From positions 1,395,502 to 1,459,501 of the forward strand of contig MU006220.1 of NCBI GenBank assembly GCA_010093685.1: DNA of 64,000 nt. The letters are read 5' to 3'. Below, one piece after another: positions 33,097 through 46,084 of this stretch. This DNA comes from Ophiobolus disseminans (Eukaryota; Ascomycota; Dothideomycetes; Pleosporales; Phaeosphaeriaceae). Below the pieces are notes generated by a model that was not told where the DNA came from, did no database searches, and saw nothing but the letters and a program-made list of their open reading frames with translations. Position 1 is the stretch's first letter. Each line of letters starts with the position of its first letter. The position numbers and the translations under genes are program-made.

Positions 33097-34341
33097 GAGT
33101 GCTCTAGTGGGGAGGCATTGGACTTTGGATAGCGTGAGCACTGAATGAAAAAAAAGTGATATCGCATTGACTGAGGTTCAGGAACAACTAGATTGCGATG
33201 AAGTGAAATCTCCAAAACAACTTTGGAATATGCCACGAAGTGAAAATCTTCTGGAAGCAATATGCGACTAATCGAAATCGTAAATTTTTGCACCAGTGCA
33301 GATCCATGCTTGAGGTCCTGTTCTTGTACGCACAGTGCATGATCGTGATTTTACGGTACCGGTAGTATCAAAAGTACAATCTTGCAGCTTGTTGAACCAA
33401 CACCTAAACAGCCGTAGTAATGTCGGTTCCCCGCTGGAGGATGCGGAGGCTGAGACAAGGGAGCTGCTGACGCCCTAATCAAATTTCCGTGAGCAGAAAG
33501 CCTCGATAGGAAAGGACGGAGGTTCGGAAACTGACATATGTTAGCCCACTTCCCCGGTGCGTGCCAGTCTCCACGTTGTTCGCTGCTTCTTAGTTCCGCT
33601 CTGAGCCTGAAGTTTGCCGCAGGGTCCCAAGCAAGCCTCACCATCTGACCACAGCCTTGGACATAGACCAGCGGTCCAGTCAGCCATCGCCTGTCTGCAA
33701 CACACGTTCGTCACCGGTTTGTGATATCGAATTGTAAGACCTGGCTTTGCGGTCCAGCCTGACTCTGTACGTCTTGGTGCGCGGGGTGGCTGCATGCTGC
33801 CAACTTCCGACAACAGAACAACCGCTGCACCGGGCAGAGTTGCTACCCACATGGCTCTTCATGCGCAAGCATTCTTGATAGAGGTCGCCGGTGTTCTTGA
33901 TGGGTCTGAAAGCCACCTGCAGCAAAACACGCAGCAAACATGGGCATCATACTTCGCAGGCCGTCTCTGCCGACTTGGGGGCTGTTTGATGCGCCACAAC
34001 ACAAGCGCAAATGCCGCATGAGCTGAAGTGAACCGACGCGGGACAAGTGAGCACCAAACTGACTGACGCAAGAGGAGGGGACCAGCCTTATTCTACAGGC
34101 GCACTGCTGTCTCCACTTCGCAATGCCGTTCTTCCATTCTAATCACCGAGAAGTTTCCTAGATCTCGTAGGGGCATCCTTCGCATCGAATTGCGCGTACC
34201 TAGCCTCGGGCTGTGTCGCACGAAGCATCCACCAGTGCAGCCCTCCCCGCGTGCGACTGCGATACGGCAATCGCGAGAAGAGGCTGAAACTCGCATCCAG
34301 GCAGCGAGAACGAGATTGATTCCCTTGTTCGTCCCGGCGCA
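33097..34341. other. Intergenic, nothing recognised
   Basis: 1.2 kb without a supported gene; short frames only. It must contain the 3' end of the mannanase transcript and the promoter of the membrane protein gene. Confidence 0.5.
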
Positions 34342-37300
34342 ATGGCGGATCGCCGGCCACTCATCTACGAAACATCGGATATTTCAGACAGCGCAGGGAG
34401 TACGCCTGCATTGCCGGGCCTCCACTTTGCAGACAGCTCCCACTCCCTCGGATTTACCCACATCTCCCCGCCGACGAGCCCACCAGCCTCGCGCCCAGGC
34501 TTCTCGAGACTGCAGAGCGATGCGACCGCCGTCGAACGGAACACGCCGAGCACCATACACGAAGATGACGAAGAGGGCCATGTTGCAGGCACATTCCAGG
34601 GAGGAAGTGGCAGTGGACTGGGCATAGCGGCATCAAGCGTGCCTGCTGCACAAACAGCCAGAAGAGTCAGCATACAAGCGGTCCCACGACGAGCTTTTGG
34701 GCCTGGCCCCAAGAGCCCGCCCGTCAAGTCTCCCAGCACATTCTCTCCTCCCACATCAGCGAATCCCTTCTCGGACAGTTTCCCCAGAGACTCCTCAAAC
34801 GAGAACACTCCAGATCTAAGGCGCGAGAGGTTCAGCCCCCGAGACGATGTCGGCACGTTTGAAGAGTTCCGGCGCGGCATGCTGAAGAATGCGCGGAGCA
34901 ATACCAGCGTCAACGACTATCAGCAGTACCTCCACCATTCGGATACAGAAAGGTTGCAAGGTACACCTTCGATCAAATCGATCAAATCGGCGTACGAGAA
35001 CGACTTCAGACCTACACACGAGTGTCCGACGACCAGAGACTTCTACCAATCTCGCTTTACGTGGTTGAACATCAGCATCATAGTCATATGTCTCTTTTCC
35101 TGCGTCTTCTCGGGCATCTTCGTTGGCCTCGCATTCAAAGAACCGTTCTGGGGACGGAAGATCACTTCGAATGGCCCGCTCACACCAGCCAATGCCAGCC
35201 TCCTTACCATCGTCTTCGCTAAGCTCATCGAGCTTTCCTTTGTCACGGCTTTCGTCGCCTTCCTTGGACAGGTCCTCAGTCGAAGAGCCTTCATGAAGGA
35301 CCATGGTCGAGGTGTGACACTCTCTGAGCTGAGCATGTGGCGATGGGTTGTCCAGCCTGGGACTTTGATCACGCACCCGGCCGCCGCCAAATACGCTGGA
35401 TTGTCGCTTCTGGGTATTGCAAGTTTAGTCAGTGCTATCTTGGCCACGCTGTACTCATCTGCGGCTACTGCGCTTGTTCAACCTACTTTGCGCCAGGGAT
35501 CGTGGAAACCTATGGTTATGTCGGGTCGCGTGCAGGCCAGCGTCGCGAATGTCCTCTACATCAAGAGCATTTGCCAAACACCTATTCGTGGCGATGAACT
35601 GAACCGCGGCAGCACCTGTTTGCAAATCGAACATGCCGGGCAGGGATATCACAACTATCAGCGCTATCTAGCTGAGTGGGCTATGCACGCTGCTAATGGA
35701 AACGGCACATCCGATCAACGCCAGCGACCGCAAGGATTCGGACTTCTCCATGAAAACACAACCATTAATGCACAATGGATCAATGTGATCAATACCACAG
35801 AAGTTTCTAAGAAATATGGTCGAGCGATCAATAACGTCTCGCTTGCACTGCCTCATTCCGGTGTTTTCGAGGCAGCACATTCCTCGAGGAATGGCATCTT
35901 ACAGCCCGAAGAGCTAAATTCTGAAGGAACCTACACTCTCAGAGCATCAGTCCCATCGCCAGTCATAAACGTACTTTGCGTCAATATGAACAGGAGCGAG
36001 CTTGCGCCTATCATTTATAGCACATGGGGTAAGGAGGCTGTCAACCTTACGAATTGGGTCAGCCCAGGCCTTATGGATCAAGCTACGACCACAGCGAAGA
36101 CTGAAGTGGATGAAATCTTTGGGTGGAATAACGACACAGATATCAATTACCCGCCCGTGTTCGCAAAATATCCCAAACCCTACAATACTCTCATGAATCA
36201 CACGAGCTTCCATTGGGGGAGAGCTGAGATATACCTGCTTGGGCAAGGGGGCCCCGATAACGGCCCCAACATGACTGGGATTTTCTCGCTTTGCAGGATT
36301 CACATGTCTATCACTACAGATTGCGTTACTGAGTACAGGGCTATGCCGTACGTACTGTCAATATACTGAATACCTGTGAGATAGATGCTGATTGTAAAAC
36401 CTAGTGGTGGAGGCATTATGAAAGCCCAATGCGAAGACGACGCTGGCGATATGGCATACAACAAGCTCAATCCAGATGCCCACATGATTCCAAAAGTCAT
36501 CAATTGGAGAGACGTAGGTTTTGACTGGGCTAACAGTCTATCGTTGCACACTGGCATCGTCGACGCAGACGCAAGCAACGGAAGACTGTTAACCCAGTTG
36601 ATGTTGAACCCCACGGAACCGAATCCCAAGGACCTCAGTGTTGATCTGAGCCCTTCCTTACCTAGTATGGGCGAGGCTTTGGCGGTCATGTCGGTTTGCA
36701 CAATGTTGAAGAGTAGGTTGTTTTCTTCAACTGCACGTGCGACACACACTGATCGATTCACAGGCATGATGGATGCACCTTTCGTGACCCACGCTTGGGT
36801 AAGTCAACATTCCACATCATTTCATACGAGCATGAAACAACAACCCCAAGAAGACCGCAGTGTTGTTTGATCCTGCCGGACGGCCCACAGCTTTCTAGCT
36901 TGCCATCGAGTCGTCTTACATATGTTCGCGTTGTCAAGATACACATTCCAACTCCTTAGACCACCGTTGCCTGTCAGCAAAGCTCGTGAACAAGTTCATC
37001 TTACTAACACAACTACAGAACTACACAGACACCGTCATCAAGAACCCCCAATTGCAGTACTTCCAAGCATCCATTCGAGCCCAACAATACGCCTCCGGTG
37101 GCATCGAGGACGCAGCTGCTCGAGGCTGGGTCATCGTCCTACTCCTCGTCTTCCTAATGAACATCCTTGTCCTCATCTACTTCATCATCCACCGCGGCCT
37201 CGTAACCGACTTCTCCGAACCACCAAACCTCTTCGCCCTCGCCGTCAACTCGCCACCATCCCACGTCCTCGCCGGCGCATGCGGCGGCGGCCCCGAAGGC

Positions 37301-37678
37301 AAGCAGTACTCCGTCAACTGGTTCGTCAAGCACGAGGGGAACCACCTGTTCATGGAACCCGGCGAGAAAAGCAGTCTACTAGGCGACCACGACCATACAC
37401 ACGGCCCGGTCGAAGAATTTTCACCGCTACACACACAAGCACCGAACGGCGGCTTCCTCGCCAACATGACCAGCACCATACGTCAACGCCTCGGCTTGAA
37501 GACTAAACCGCCCCAGCGGCTGCGCCCCGTCAGCGCAGTCGAGAGCCTCAGACCCGTGCAGTCCTACTCCCAGTCGCGGCCATCTAGCATGGTGGGCTCC
37601 GAGTATGAGATGCAGGAGGGGTACGAGCGGACGCGGAAGAACTACGCGAAGTTGGCGAATCGGAGGAGTATACTTTGA
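34342..37678 (+). CDS. Large fungal membrane protein of unknown function
   Basis: Not assigned to a named family. Exons 34342-36347, 36405-36712, 36764-36798 and 37019-37678; 1,002 aa. The N-terminal 230 residues are Ser/Pro-rich and cytosolic in character. Transmembrane segments follow: SIIVICLFSCVFSGIFVGLAF, SLLTIVFAKLIELSFVTAFV, and GLSLLGIASLVSAILATLYSS. After these comes a large loop of about 450 residues with many NxS/T sequons (NGT, NTT, NVS, NMT), which looks extracellular. The last segment, WVIVLLLVFLMNILVLIYFII, lies in exon 4 and is followed by a cytosolic tail. This topology suggests a plasma-membrane protein with a glycosylated ectodomain. The 35-nt exon 3 and the 220-nt last intron are the least certain parts. 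Confidence 0.8.
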
Positions 37679-39105
37679 GTGTGGTGTGGGTGGGAGGAGG
37701 GGCTTTTGTATATAGGTGGGGTGGAATTAGTTTAATGTATTGTGCGAGGTTGTGCATGTGTGTTGTGCTGTTATTGTACTTGCGCAACTTGTGAAGATTT
37801 CTTTTGTGCTTGTATTGCTTTGCTTGGACCGGCAGTTTTTGTCTTAGTGATGTGTAGGCACCAGTCACACCAGTCACATCATCACTGTCACCATCATCAC
37901 TGTCACCATCATCACTGTCACCATCATCATTATCGTCGGAGTCGAACTCAGATCAGATATCGCTATCAAACCTGGAGCATAGAGACGAAATGGCTCCATT
38001 CATTCACTCTGCAAAACATTAAGCAACACCATTGCCTACGTTAAAGTCAGCTTGTGTCTAGTGTGCAATGCGATGGTAAGATTCACAACTTCTTCCACCA
38101 CTCCTCGTGGTGACTCAAATTCAAGCGGGGCTTGGTATGCAGATTGTACGCGATGGAGAGGGCGGTTTGTGTGAGGTGCGTGATTTACATGCGCTGTGGT
38201 GACTTGTTGTGCGAAAACGGGTTGTGGTGTGCGGAGGTTGATTGTATACCTAGGTTATGCACTTGCGCGCACCGAGATTGGACTTATGAGTGGATGTATA
38301 GATGGGTTGTGAGCGGGGCGAACGGCATGTGTGATTAGAACGAGGTGCGTTCCTTTAGTAATAGGGAAGTAGAGAAGAGTCAAACTGAAGAATCTGCATG
38401 ATCACCGAAAAAGAGAGGTGTCTCTCCTGAGAAGACGCAAATTCGCACGACGATGTTCATGATCCAACACAAATTAAGTCCTCACGTGTGAGTTTGAGAT
38501 TGGAGAGTGGGGACACTGCTTCGTAACCGTGGATGGATGTTCGCATCTCCTTGTAATGCATTTCATGCCCCTCCGATTTGTGTTTAATCGATGAACGAAT
38601 TAGTTGAGCCCATTATCGAGGACGTGATATGCTGGTGGTGCATCGGCTGACTGCAGCGTGTGTTTCGAATTCGATAGACTGCCAAAAAAGTATGACTGAT
38701 TATTGAGATCGTGACTGGACATGATCAGATAGAGTGTTGTTCTTCTGCTGTAAACATAAGCTCTTTCTGGCCGTAAATCCGAGACATCGCGAATCTGGTG
38801 TGTGCCGCTGGCCTTGAACACGAGACTCAGGAGATTGGCGCATTCAGGAAGGCTGGTTTAAGGTTTGACAATTGAGCGCTATCGATTTCCCGGTACGCCA
38901 TTTACAACCACGGAACAAGCTGAACGCACGTGCACGCGCGCCATTGTAAGGAGTCATGATGTCATTTCGCTCCTGTATCATAACAAAACGAGCCGCACGT
39001 ACATAACTCTACACGCGTGCTCTATCGATACAGTCGCCCTGTATCATCACTAATCTGCATCGCAACCTGCATCCATCATCTTCATAAGACTCACCATTCA
39101 TCAAA
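37679..39105. other. Intergenic with a 15-bp tandem repeat
   Basis: No supported gene. Contains the repeat at 37877-37921 and otherwise only short frames. Confidence 0.5.
37877..37921. repeat. 15-bp tandem repeat, three perfect copies
   Basis: Unit catcatcactgtcac three times without change, then a partial fourth copy and diverged half-units on the left. It lies about 200 bp past the stop of the membrane protein gene. Confidence 0.9.
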
Positions 39106-39766
39106 ATGGTTTCCAGCAAAGGAAAGCCGACTGATCCTAAACTTCGCGAGAAGGTGAGCAGATTTCCCTATACGGATCGGACGTGAAACATACTCTAACT
39201 TCGTACTTGATTCTTTAGGTGAAGGAAGATATAAAGAACGAAACGAACAAAGATGGAGGAGGAAAAGGCCAATGGAGTGCTTGGAAGGTCCGTGATATGA
39301 TAACTTTTCGCGACAAGTGCATCGCTAATGCTGCCTCTAGGCTGCCAAACTGTCCAAGGAGTACGAGAAGAAGGGCGGGTCATACGAGAATGAGTCAGGA
39401 TCCAAGAACGAGCCAAAGAAAGGCACACCGCAGCCTAAATCTTCCAGCAAGAAGAAGGCAGAGGAGAAGGCCACTGAGAAGAAGTCAGAGAGCCCTTCGC
39501 CGGACGACAAGAACGATGATGAGCAGGAAGCACCTCCGAGCGAGCAGAAGCCAAAAGCTAATAGTAGCAAGAAAAAAGACCAGGCGTCTGAGCCGAAGAA
39601 GAGCAGTGCGAAGGGTTCTGCTAAAGGTGCAACGGCGAAGAAAGACGGCGCATTGAAAGGGAAGGGCAAGGAGAGGACTGAGGGCACGCGAAAGAGTAGC
39701 AGGATCTCCGAGAAGAGAAAGACAGACGCCGAAGATGAGGCACCGGCGAAGAAATCGCGGAAGTAG
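39106..39766 (+). CDS. Lysine-rich nuclear protein, function unknown
   Basis: Exons 39106-39153, 39219-39287 and 39341-39766; 180 aa. Splicing joins GQWSAWK to AAKLSKEYEKKGGSYE, a short block resembling the start of several small fungal proteins of unknown role (GQWSARKAQLxAKEYEK style, recalled from memory). The remaining 120 residues are Lys/Ser/Glu-rich and surely disordered, ending in SRISEKRKT and PAKKSRK, which read as a nuclear localisation signal. Chromatin or nucleolar association is possible but is only an inference from charge. Confidence 0.78.
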
Positions 39767-41906
39767 ACTCGGATGAGTCTAGGATCGACGTTAGGTTTCG
39801 GATCCCTTCGAGTACGGAACCGTTCATGCTCGAAAGTGGTCCCTCGGATTTAAAGTTCGAGGATTTTCAGTTTGATGTCCGGTGCTTATATGTCAGTTCT
39901 ATCGGATATGGAAATGGGGCTTGAGAAACTAGTCTCGGAATTGAAGAGGCTGTCGGGCGTTGCAAGTACGTAGGGCGCGGATGATGCAGGGCTGATTATA
40001 ATCTGATACCTATCCACAGCTCAAGAACTGATCCCGACTATAATACCCTCCAAGCTATGCACTCATTCTCCACGTATATACGATGCGTATTTGCGTAGAT
40101 TCCGTGACGTTCAGATAAGCCTATCGTCCCTGCCTGCGCTGCCCGCCGACGCGTATTTCCGCACCGATCAAACCCAGGTCCAGCCTTATCATGGCGCCTT
40201 CCCACCCTAGCCCTGCACCAAATACGCCCGACAGCTCTCACACCGATCACGCTGGTTATTACAAATTCGCCGGAGATGCCGACTGACGCTTGAAAGTAGC
40301 CTGCTGCGTGGCAGCCGGGCGCCAATCCAAACTGGAACGTCTGCAGAGTCTGGGGAATTTCTACGTGTATACTTTTCGTATCGTTTACCGCTTTAAGCGA
40401 ACAGTCTCACATTCTTCGTACTCGGCTTTTGCAGCAACTATTGCGCCGCGAGGTGTAGCAGAGATGCCCCAAGCTACATCAGCTGGTGAGCGTCGTGGCC
40501 GAGACATATATGCTCACCATAATCCCATCTCTCAAGTCCGCGAGTTGTGTGCAAAAGCTCATCAATCTCATAGCATGGCCGCGCCAGTACGCAGGACTCA
40601 CGGCTAACGTGCCAAAACTCACTGTGCCTGCGAGATTCCTGATGGTCATTCTTAGCTTCATATTGAGAATGCACTTCAGCTTTGGAGGATTTGTGGCGGC
40701 CTTGTAGACTTCCAGAGGCTTAACACACAGGCCTTGCTTCCGATCCTCCCCTGGGTGCTGATCGCAAGGACTATTGGGACCTGCGGACTTCGAGGGACTT
40801 GCTGCCTTCGCCTGTGTGCTGACATGCTTACTTACAGGGTATAAATGGCCGGTATAAGAAGAGCTCGGCTTTATGTTGAGACTACAAACGCCGACGACGC
40901 CTCTGTCTCAAGCATGGTGTCTGTGGAACCAATCGTAATACTTTGTAGAAGTGGTTAGCTTCACCCAGTTCCGGGACGTCTTCAGCAATGAGCACTACGC
41001 AAGTCGGGTCTTTGCTTGCCGCTTTCTACTCGATCCAAGACGAAACTATTGTGCCTGTGGGAAACTCTTAGTAGCGTGTGCTTTGGAATCTGAACGATGG
41101 CGACCAGAAGAAGGCAGCGGCAGCCACGATTCCAATTCTGTGCAGATTCCCCAGGGTCATCCAATAATCCATGCACTATGTCAGTTCCTATCTCCAACGT
41201 CGCCTGTACATGAGCATTCTCACCAAGCGGGTACCATACACGGTTGGGCATGACAGTTTCATGGGACCGTGACGAGGTCTCGGAATTTGGCCAAAAAACG
41301 AAACAGTTTCTTGGAAATATCGAGCTCGAGTCGCTGCACGCCATGATAAGTATGTTGGAAAGCATTACTTGACTAGTACGCCGGTAGTCTTAAAGTACGA
41401 AAACACGACGGTTCTCTTCAGGCGAGTGTTCTGGCGAATTCTGTTTAGTGCGATTGGGTGGATGAAACGGTCTGACGGAACAGCAAGTACGAGCCAAACA
41501 GACACACACACACGCCGGTGGTCTGGCATGCAGTGCCACGGTGGCTGCAGAGCGGTGTGGTAGATGCGACGATAATGCTGGAGATGAAAGGCGGTTGACA
41601 AGCGTCGAAGCCTGACGTTGTGTTCATGGCGTTGTGGGGGACGCAGCCCTACACATAGGGGCCCAGGCCAGACGGGAACTAGAGACATGCAGCCCTCCCG
41701 ACGTGCCCAAGCGACCCGCCGTTCGTGCTTCCACGAGTCTCTGTCTTCGAACACAGCACACGGAGATCTACTATCTGGACTCCACTCTGTGGCCTCTTGT
41801 TGCCGTCGTTCCCTGATTTACGGTGCCTGCTTATCCCCACCGTCTTCAGACGAATGAGAGACACGCGCACGCCCGACTCCTCCAAGTTACGCAGTCAGCC
41901 GCCCAC
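39767..41906. other. Intergenic, no gene recognised
   Basis: 2.1 kb of short frames on both strands without domains or matching splice sites. A short (ca)n tract lies at 41502-41513. The right end must hold the promoter of the zinc-cluster gene. Confidence 0.45.
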
Positions 41907-44446
41907 ATGTCTACCAGCTCGCAGTACTACAGAGGCGCCAACACGCACTCGCACTACACAGAATTTCCAGCCAGCAACCACGAACATCTGTATGCCTTAG
42001 CAGCTTCGACATGGCAGCAAGATCCTCACCACGCTTCGTACGCCGGCCCGCCCTCCGCGTCGTATCTCCACTACTCCCAAAATGGAGCGGATGCCGTCGC
42101 CCATCCTCCTCCCGTCCCCGCACCTCAGAGCTGGCCCACTGGCTACGGCCCTCACGCTCCTCAGGTATGGGACCAGCCTACGAGCGACCAGACGTTTGCA
42201 TCGCGTCCAGTTGTGCCATATGACGCTGCTGACGGCGGCGCGTCTGTGCTCCACCCAAGCACCGAAGCCTTGCGGCAGTACCAGCATCAACCGCCAGTGA
42301 ACACAAGACAGCAGCTACCCCTGAGTGCCCCAAATAACGCGTATCCAAGCGCGCATCGATCTCATGAGCTGCATCTCTCGTCTGTAGTTGTAAGTACAGA
42401 GAATGTTGTGTCTTGCGCTAACCGGCGACTAACGTTCCCCAGGAACCCCCCGCAAATGTTAACGGCCCGTCTTTCACGACTCATGCCCAAAACCCACGTA
42501 CGATCCCACAACCGTCGCATTCTCGGTCACGACCGGCATCGTCACTTGACAACAGTGCAGAACAGCTTCTGCCCCCACCGCCGAACGCTGCTTGGGGGTC
42601 CAAGTCCGAGATACCTCGTGTTGTCCATCAACAATATCCAGCCCACACTAGTAACACACTAGCGTCTGGTGAGATACTCTCCAGTCAAGCGCATTCCTCT
42701 GGTGCATCGTGGTCTGTTCTTGATCATGGCGACGTTGCTGCTGGAGCCCCACAATTCGACCAAGTGCCCCGCGTAGAGCAGCATTGGAGTATTGTCCGAG
42801 CGCAGCCTGATCATGGACCGCACGTCCCTCAGGCTCATTACAAGCTTCCTACAGACTCTAGTGCGCCCATGCAGGACTCACGAAGACCATCGGTGAGGAA
42901 GAAGGCCGCAAAAGTTCCTTCCTCATTTGTAGAGAGGCAAGAGAAATTCAAAGTTTCGAAGCGGAAAGGTCCCCTCCAGGAGAAGCAGAGGGAAAAGACA
43001 CATAAGATGCGCAAAGTCAAACGGATATGTGTTCGGTGTAGATTATACAAATGTGGAGTGAGTGGCTTCGGTTTCTTGAGGACGCATGACTGACAGCGGT
43101 AGTGTGATGAAGGCGACACTTGCGAGAGGTGCGAAAAGATCACAGGCCACGCCAGATCATTCCGCGAGCCCTGTTATAGAGAGCATCTTGAGGACACCAG
43201 CCTCGTCCGTCGTTGTAGGTACAATTTTCCCTGAGCCTGGTCACTGCTAATTACAAAACCAGGCAATGGCCGTGAGCATCAGGACGAAGCGGAGTTCCTA
43301 AAGTATGATTGGCTGCACAACAGTCAGCTCCACGAAATGGAGATTATGTGGAATCTACCAGGATACGGCCACATTCCCTCCGCACAGCCAATACGGGTTA
43401 CGTTCCGCCAGTACAGCCCAAGACGCGGCTCTCTGGACGTGACAGCCTCCGTCTGGACCAACACAGACGGGGAATTGAAAGCGGTCGAACAGCCAGCATA
43501 CGCCATTTACGATACTGCAAACCTCGTTCCAGCTTTCGAGAGGTACTTCTCAAGCCTTCAACCTGATATCGAAGCATGGATCTTCACCCGCATAAAATAC
43601 GACGAAGTTGCCAGTCTGACGTACTCGGAAATAGTGCGCATGCGAAGCGTCCATAAATCTAAGGCTCTCGATTTAGCGATGCGATTGCAATGCCTTTCAG
43701 TTGTTTCCCAGGGATACGGTTCGGTATGGTCCAACAATATACCAGGCATACGAGAGTATGACTATAGCCGGTTAGGAACCAGTGATTACGAGGCCTACGA
43801 CCGCAGGCGGAGTGATCGACCATTGCCTGGTGCCATAACTCACCAAATGGATGTCGCTGCTGTGAAATACCTCAAGAAGTTGGAAAAGGCCCTTGTCAAA
43901 GAACTGGCAGCGTTGATCTTCAAGCCCAAGATTAAGCCGTGGTACGAACTGTTCTTGGCTTTTTATGTGATCTTCTGGAACCTGGAGTACATACATCATG
44001 GTGCGCATAATTACATCAGATCGAAGAACGGGACGGTAAGTGAAGTTCTATTTCGATTAGTGCAGCTACTGACTCTGCTAGCTGATCGAGAACCAAGTGA
44101 ACAATGTGGTGAACTGCCAGATAAAAAAATGGGAATTCGCTTTCCCTGTTTTCCTGTATCATTGGCGCTGCATACTACGTGGTTACTCCCCCTTCAAATT
44201 GGCACGCGAGAATCCCGAAGAACTGCGTGAGAAGGGCCACATTGATGAGGAAGGCTTCCAATACGTAACGAAAATCGCCAGCCTCTTCGACAGAACCAAT
44301 CCCGGTATGTGCGGTTCGCTGCGAGGTAAGCCGAGACGCTGACCATGATAGACCGTTTCCAGCCGCCGCTCACTGGCTTTGCCACCATACATTACTCCAT
44401 GTCTAGCGAATGGATTGTCAACCTCTTCAAGGAAGCCGGCGCGTAA
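41907..44446 (+). CDS. Zinc-cluster (Zn2Cys6-like) transcription regulator
   Basis: Probable DNA-binding regulator. Exons 41907-42389, 42443-43057, 43103-43214, 43263-44035, 44082-44304 and 44352-44446; 766 aa. The Cys cluster is formed only after splicing exons 2 and 3: CVRCRLYKCG joins CDEGDTCERCEK, with the last Cys in FREPC. The spacing reads C-x2-C-x6-C-x5-C-x2-C-x12-C, longer than the usual last gap, and a basic run (KMRKVKR) precedes it, as in Gal4-type factors. The cluster sits near residue 357, behind a Gln/Pro/His-rich disordered half, not at the N-terminus. The C-terminal 350 residues are a helical, well-ordered region of unknown fold. The exon 6 acceptor at 44351 is preferred because it extends ordered text to NLFKEAGA. 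It converges with the dioxygenase gene. Confidence 0.82.
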
Positions 44447-44761
44447 GTGGCCCGCCGCAATGTCGTGCTGCGCCCCTTACGGGAAGCCGGCGCCTATCAA
44501 TTCAACCTTGCACGCGCTGAGATTTACCGATCGAGAACAACTTGCATAGGATGGGACAGGATATGGAACTCAACAAAATTATATTTGAGTATGTCATGAA
44601 GTCGCCGCCCGTGAGATGAGATACTGAAATAGCGCGCTAACAGAAAAATGAGTGACAAAATACCACCATAACTCCCCAATGCTTCAAATTGTATGCCACC
44701 AAGATGCCTAGAATAACCCAACCAATACTAGATATTCAACTTGAAATGCAGTTCTGGCAAT
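44447..44761. other. Intergenic between convergent genes
   Basis: 315 bp with no coding signal; 3' regions of the zinc-cluster and dioxygenase genes. Confidence 0.5.
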
Positions 44762-46084
44762 CTAACCGTGGCTCTCACGGCCGCTGATGAGGCGCCATGG
44801 GTCGTTGTCAATGACCGGGAGATTCTGCTGACGGCCTGGAGTGAATGGATCGTCGAAGTTGTTGCGGAATCGAGCCGGCTTGTCCCAGGCATTCATGGGA
44901 TCGCGGAGGAACATGCGCAGGAGATGGCGGCTGCTAGGCTTGCCGTCAGTGCCACGATAGGCTTGTCGAGCATGCATGATGCTCAGGTTGTTGATGAACT
45001 GGATATCACCTTGCTGGCGGTCAAGCTTGGTACAGTACTGCTTTGCAAGCTCATCGACGGCGTGCAGAGCATGCAACTGCTTGGGAGTCAAAGTTGGCAT
45101 GCTCGGGTCGCGGGGGATCAACGGCGTGCCCACGAGCGGTGCCTTGACCAGTTGGCACATGGGCTTGCCCTTGGAGAAGAACAGGGTCGGTCCATACTCG
45201 AGGTAAGGCGCCTTGTCCCTAAATCATCACTGTCAGTTATGCTCGATGTTGTTCAAGACTGTCCAGCTTACTTCTGCTTCAGCTCGAAAGGCCAATCCGC
45301 CTGTGCCATCGTCTCCAAGACCTCGGGGTCCTTCTCCAGAAGCTCGTTGTAGATACTCCAAAAGCTAGCAACGTGTTGCTCTCCGCCGCTATCAGTGCCG
45401 CCATCGTTACGAACATGGAGGGCGATGATGTCGCCGGAGAAGCGATCGCTATGGAAGTCCATGGCTGCTGTGATCTTGGACCCGGCGAGGCCAATGTCCT
45501 TGGCCCAAACAGGCACGGTCTCCTTGGTCGCATCACGGACGTGGCCTAGATGAAGGTCAGCATACTGTCATATCTTCCCGAGGACAAAAGGATACATACT
45601 CAGAGTTTGATTCGCATATGAGTCGGTTGCACGCTCTGCACACACGTACGAGCAAACACCAGCGAATGCCACGACGGCCTCTTCGTCGTTGAATTTGGCT
45701 GCGTCAAGGCCACGAATGACGACAACACCATGACCTTGGTGCAGGTCCTTGCTGACAGAGATCAACTTCTTGGCCAACTCTGGGTTCGCCAAGTCGAAGG
45801 TGTTCTGTCGGATCTCGGAGCGTGGAATGCCCGCAACTAGACATTGTTAGCCTCGAAAGATACAAGTTGTGGATGGCAAGCTTACTCTTCACCTTGATGA
45901 CAGCTGCCCTGATGTCCTGGACCTCGCGAGCACTGAGCTCGATGACATACTTGGCCGCGTCGAGGTCTCCCCAGACCATAGGACCAGCCACCGCAGGGGC
46001 GAGCTTATCTGGGGAGGAGACTGCGGAAGAACTGCTCCGCAGACTCTCATTCGAAGACCTGGAACTCAGCGAGTGCGTTGACAT
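44762..46084 (-). CDS. TauD/TfdA-like Fe(II)/2-oxoglutarate dioxygenase
   Basis: Non-heme iron dioxygenase of the TauD superfamily. Exons 46084-45886, 45836-45600, 45545-45272 and 45218-44762; 388 aa, with 49-, 54- and 53-nt introns. The iron-binding facial triad is seen as His177 and Asp179 in DFHSD and the distal His335 in SSRHLLRMFLRDP, whose Arg residues would bind 2-oxoglutarate. Typical family text surrounds them (GDIQFINNLSIMHARQAYRG). The N-terminal 30 residues are Ser-rich. The substrate cannot be read: fungal members act on taurine-like sulfonates but also in secondary metabolism. Confidence 0.88.

Noticed and set aside
37940..37980. tRNA T-arm-like text on the minus strand (gagttcgactc)
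   Set aside because: No matching acceptor stem, D-arm or anticodon arm could be paired at the right distances.
40464..40720. Frames near 40.3-40.7 kb read as a possible small gene
   Set aside because: No domain, no splice continuation, and frames on both strands are equally open and equally short.
41365..41754. 129-codon minus frame near the zinc-cluster gene promoter
   Set aside because: His/Arg-rich text without domain, overlapping other random frames; no splice support.
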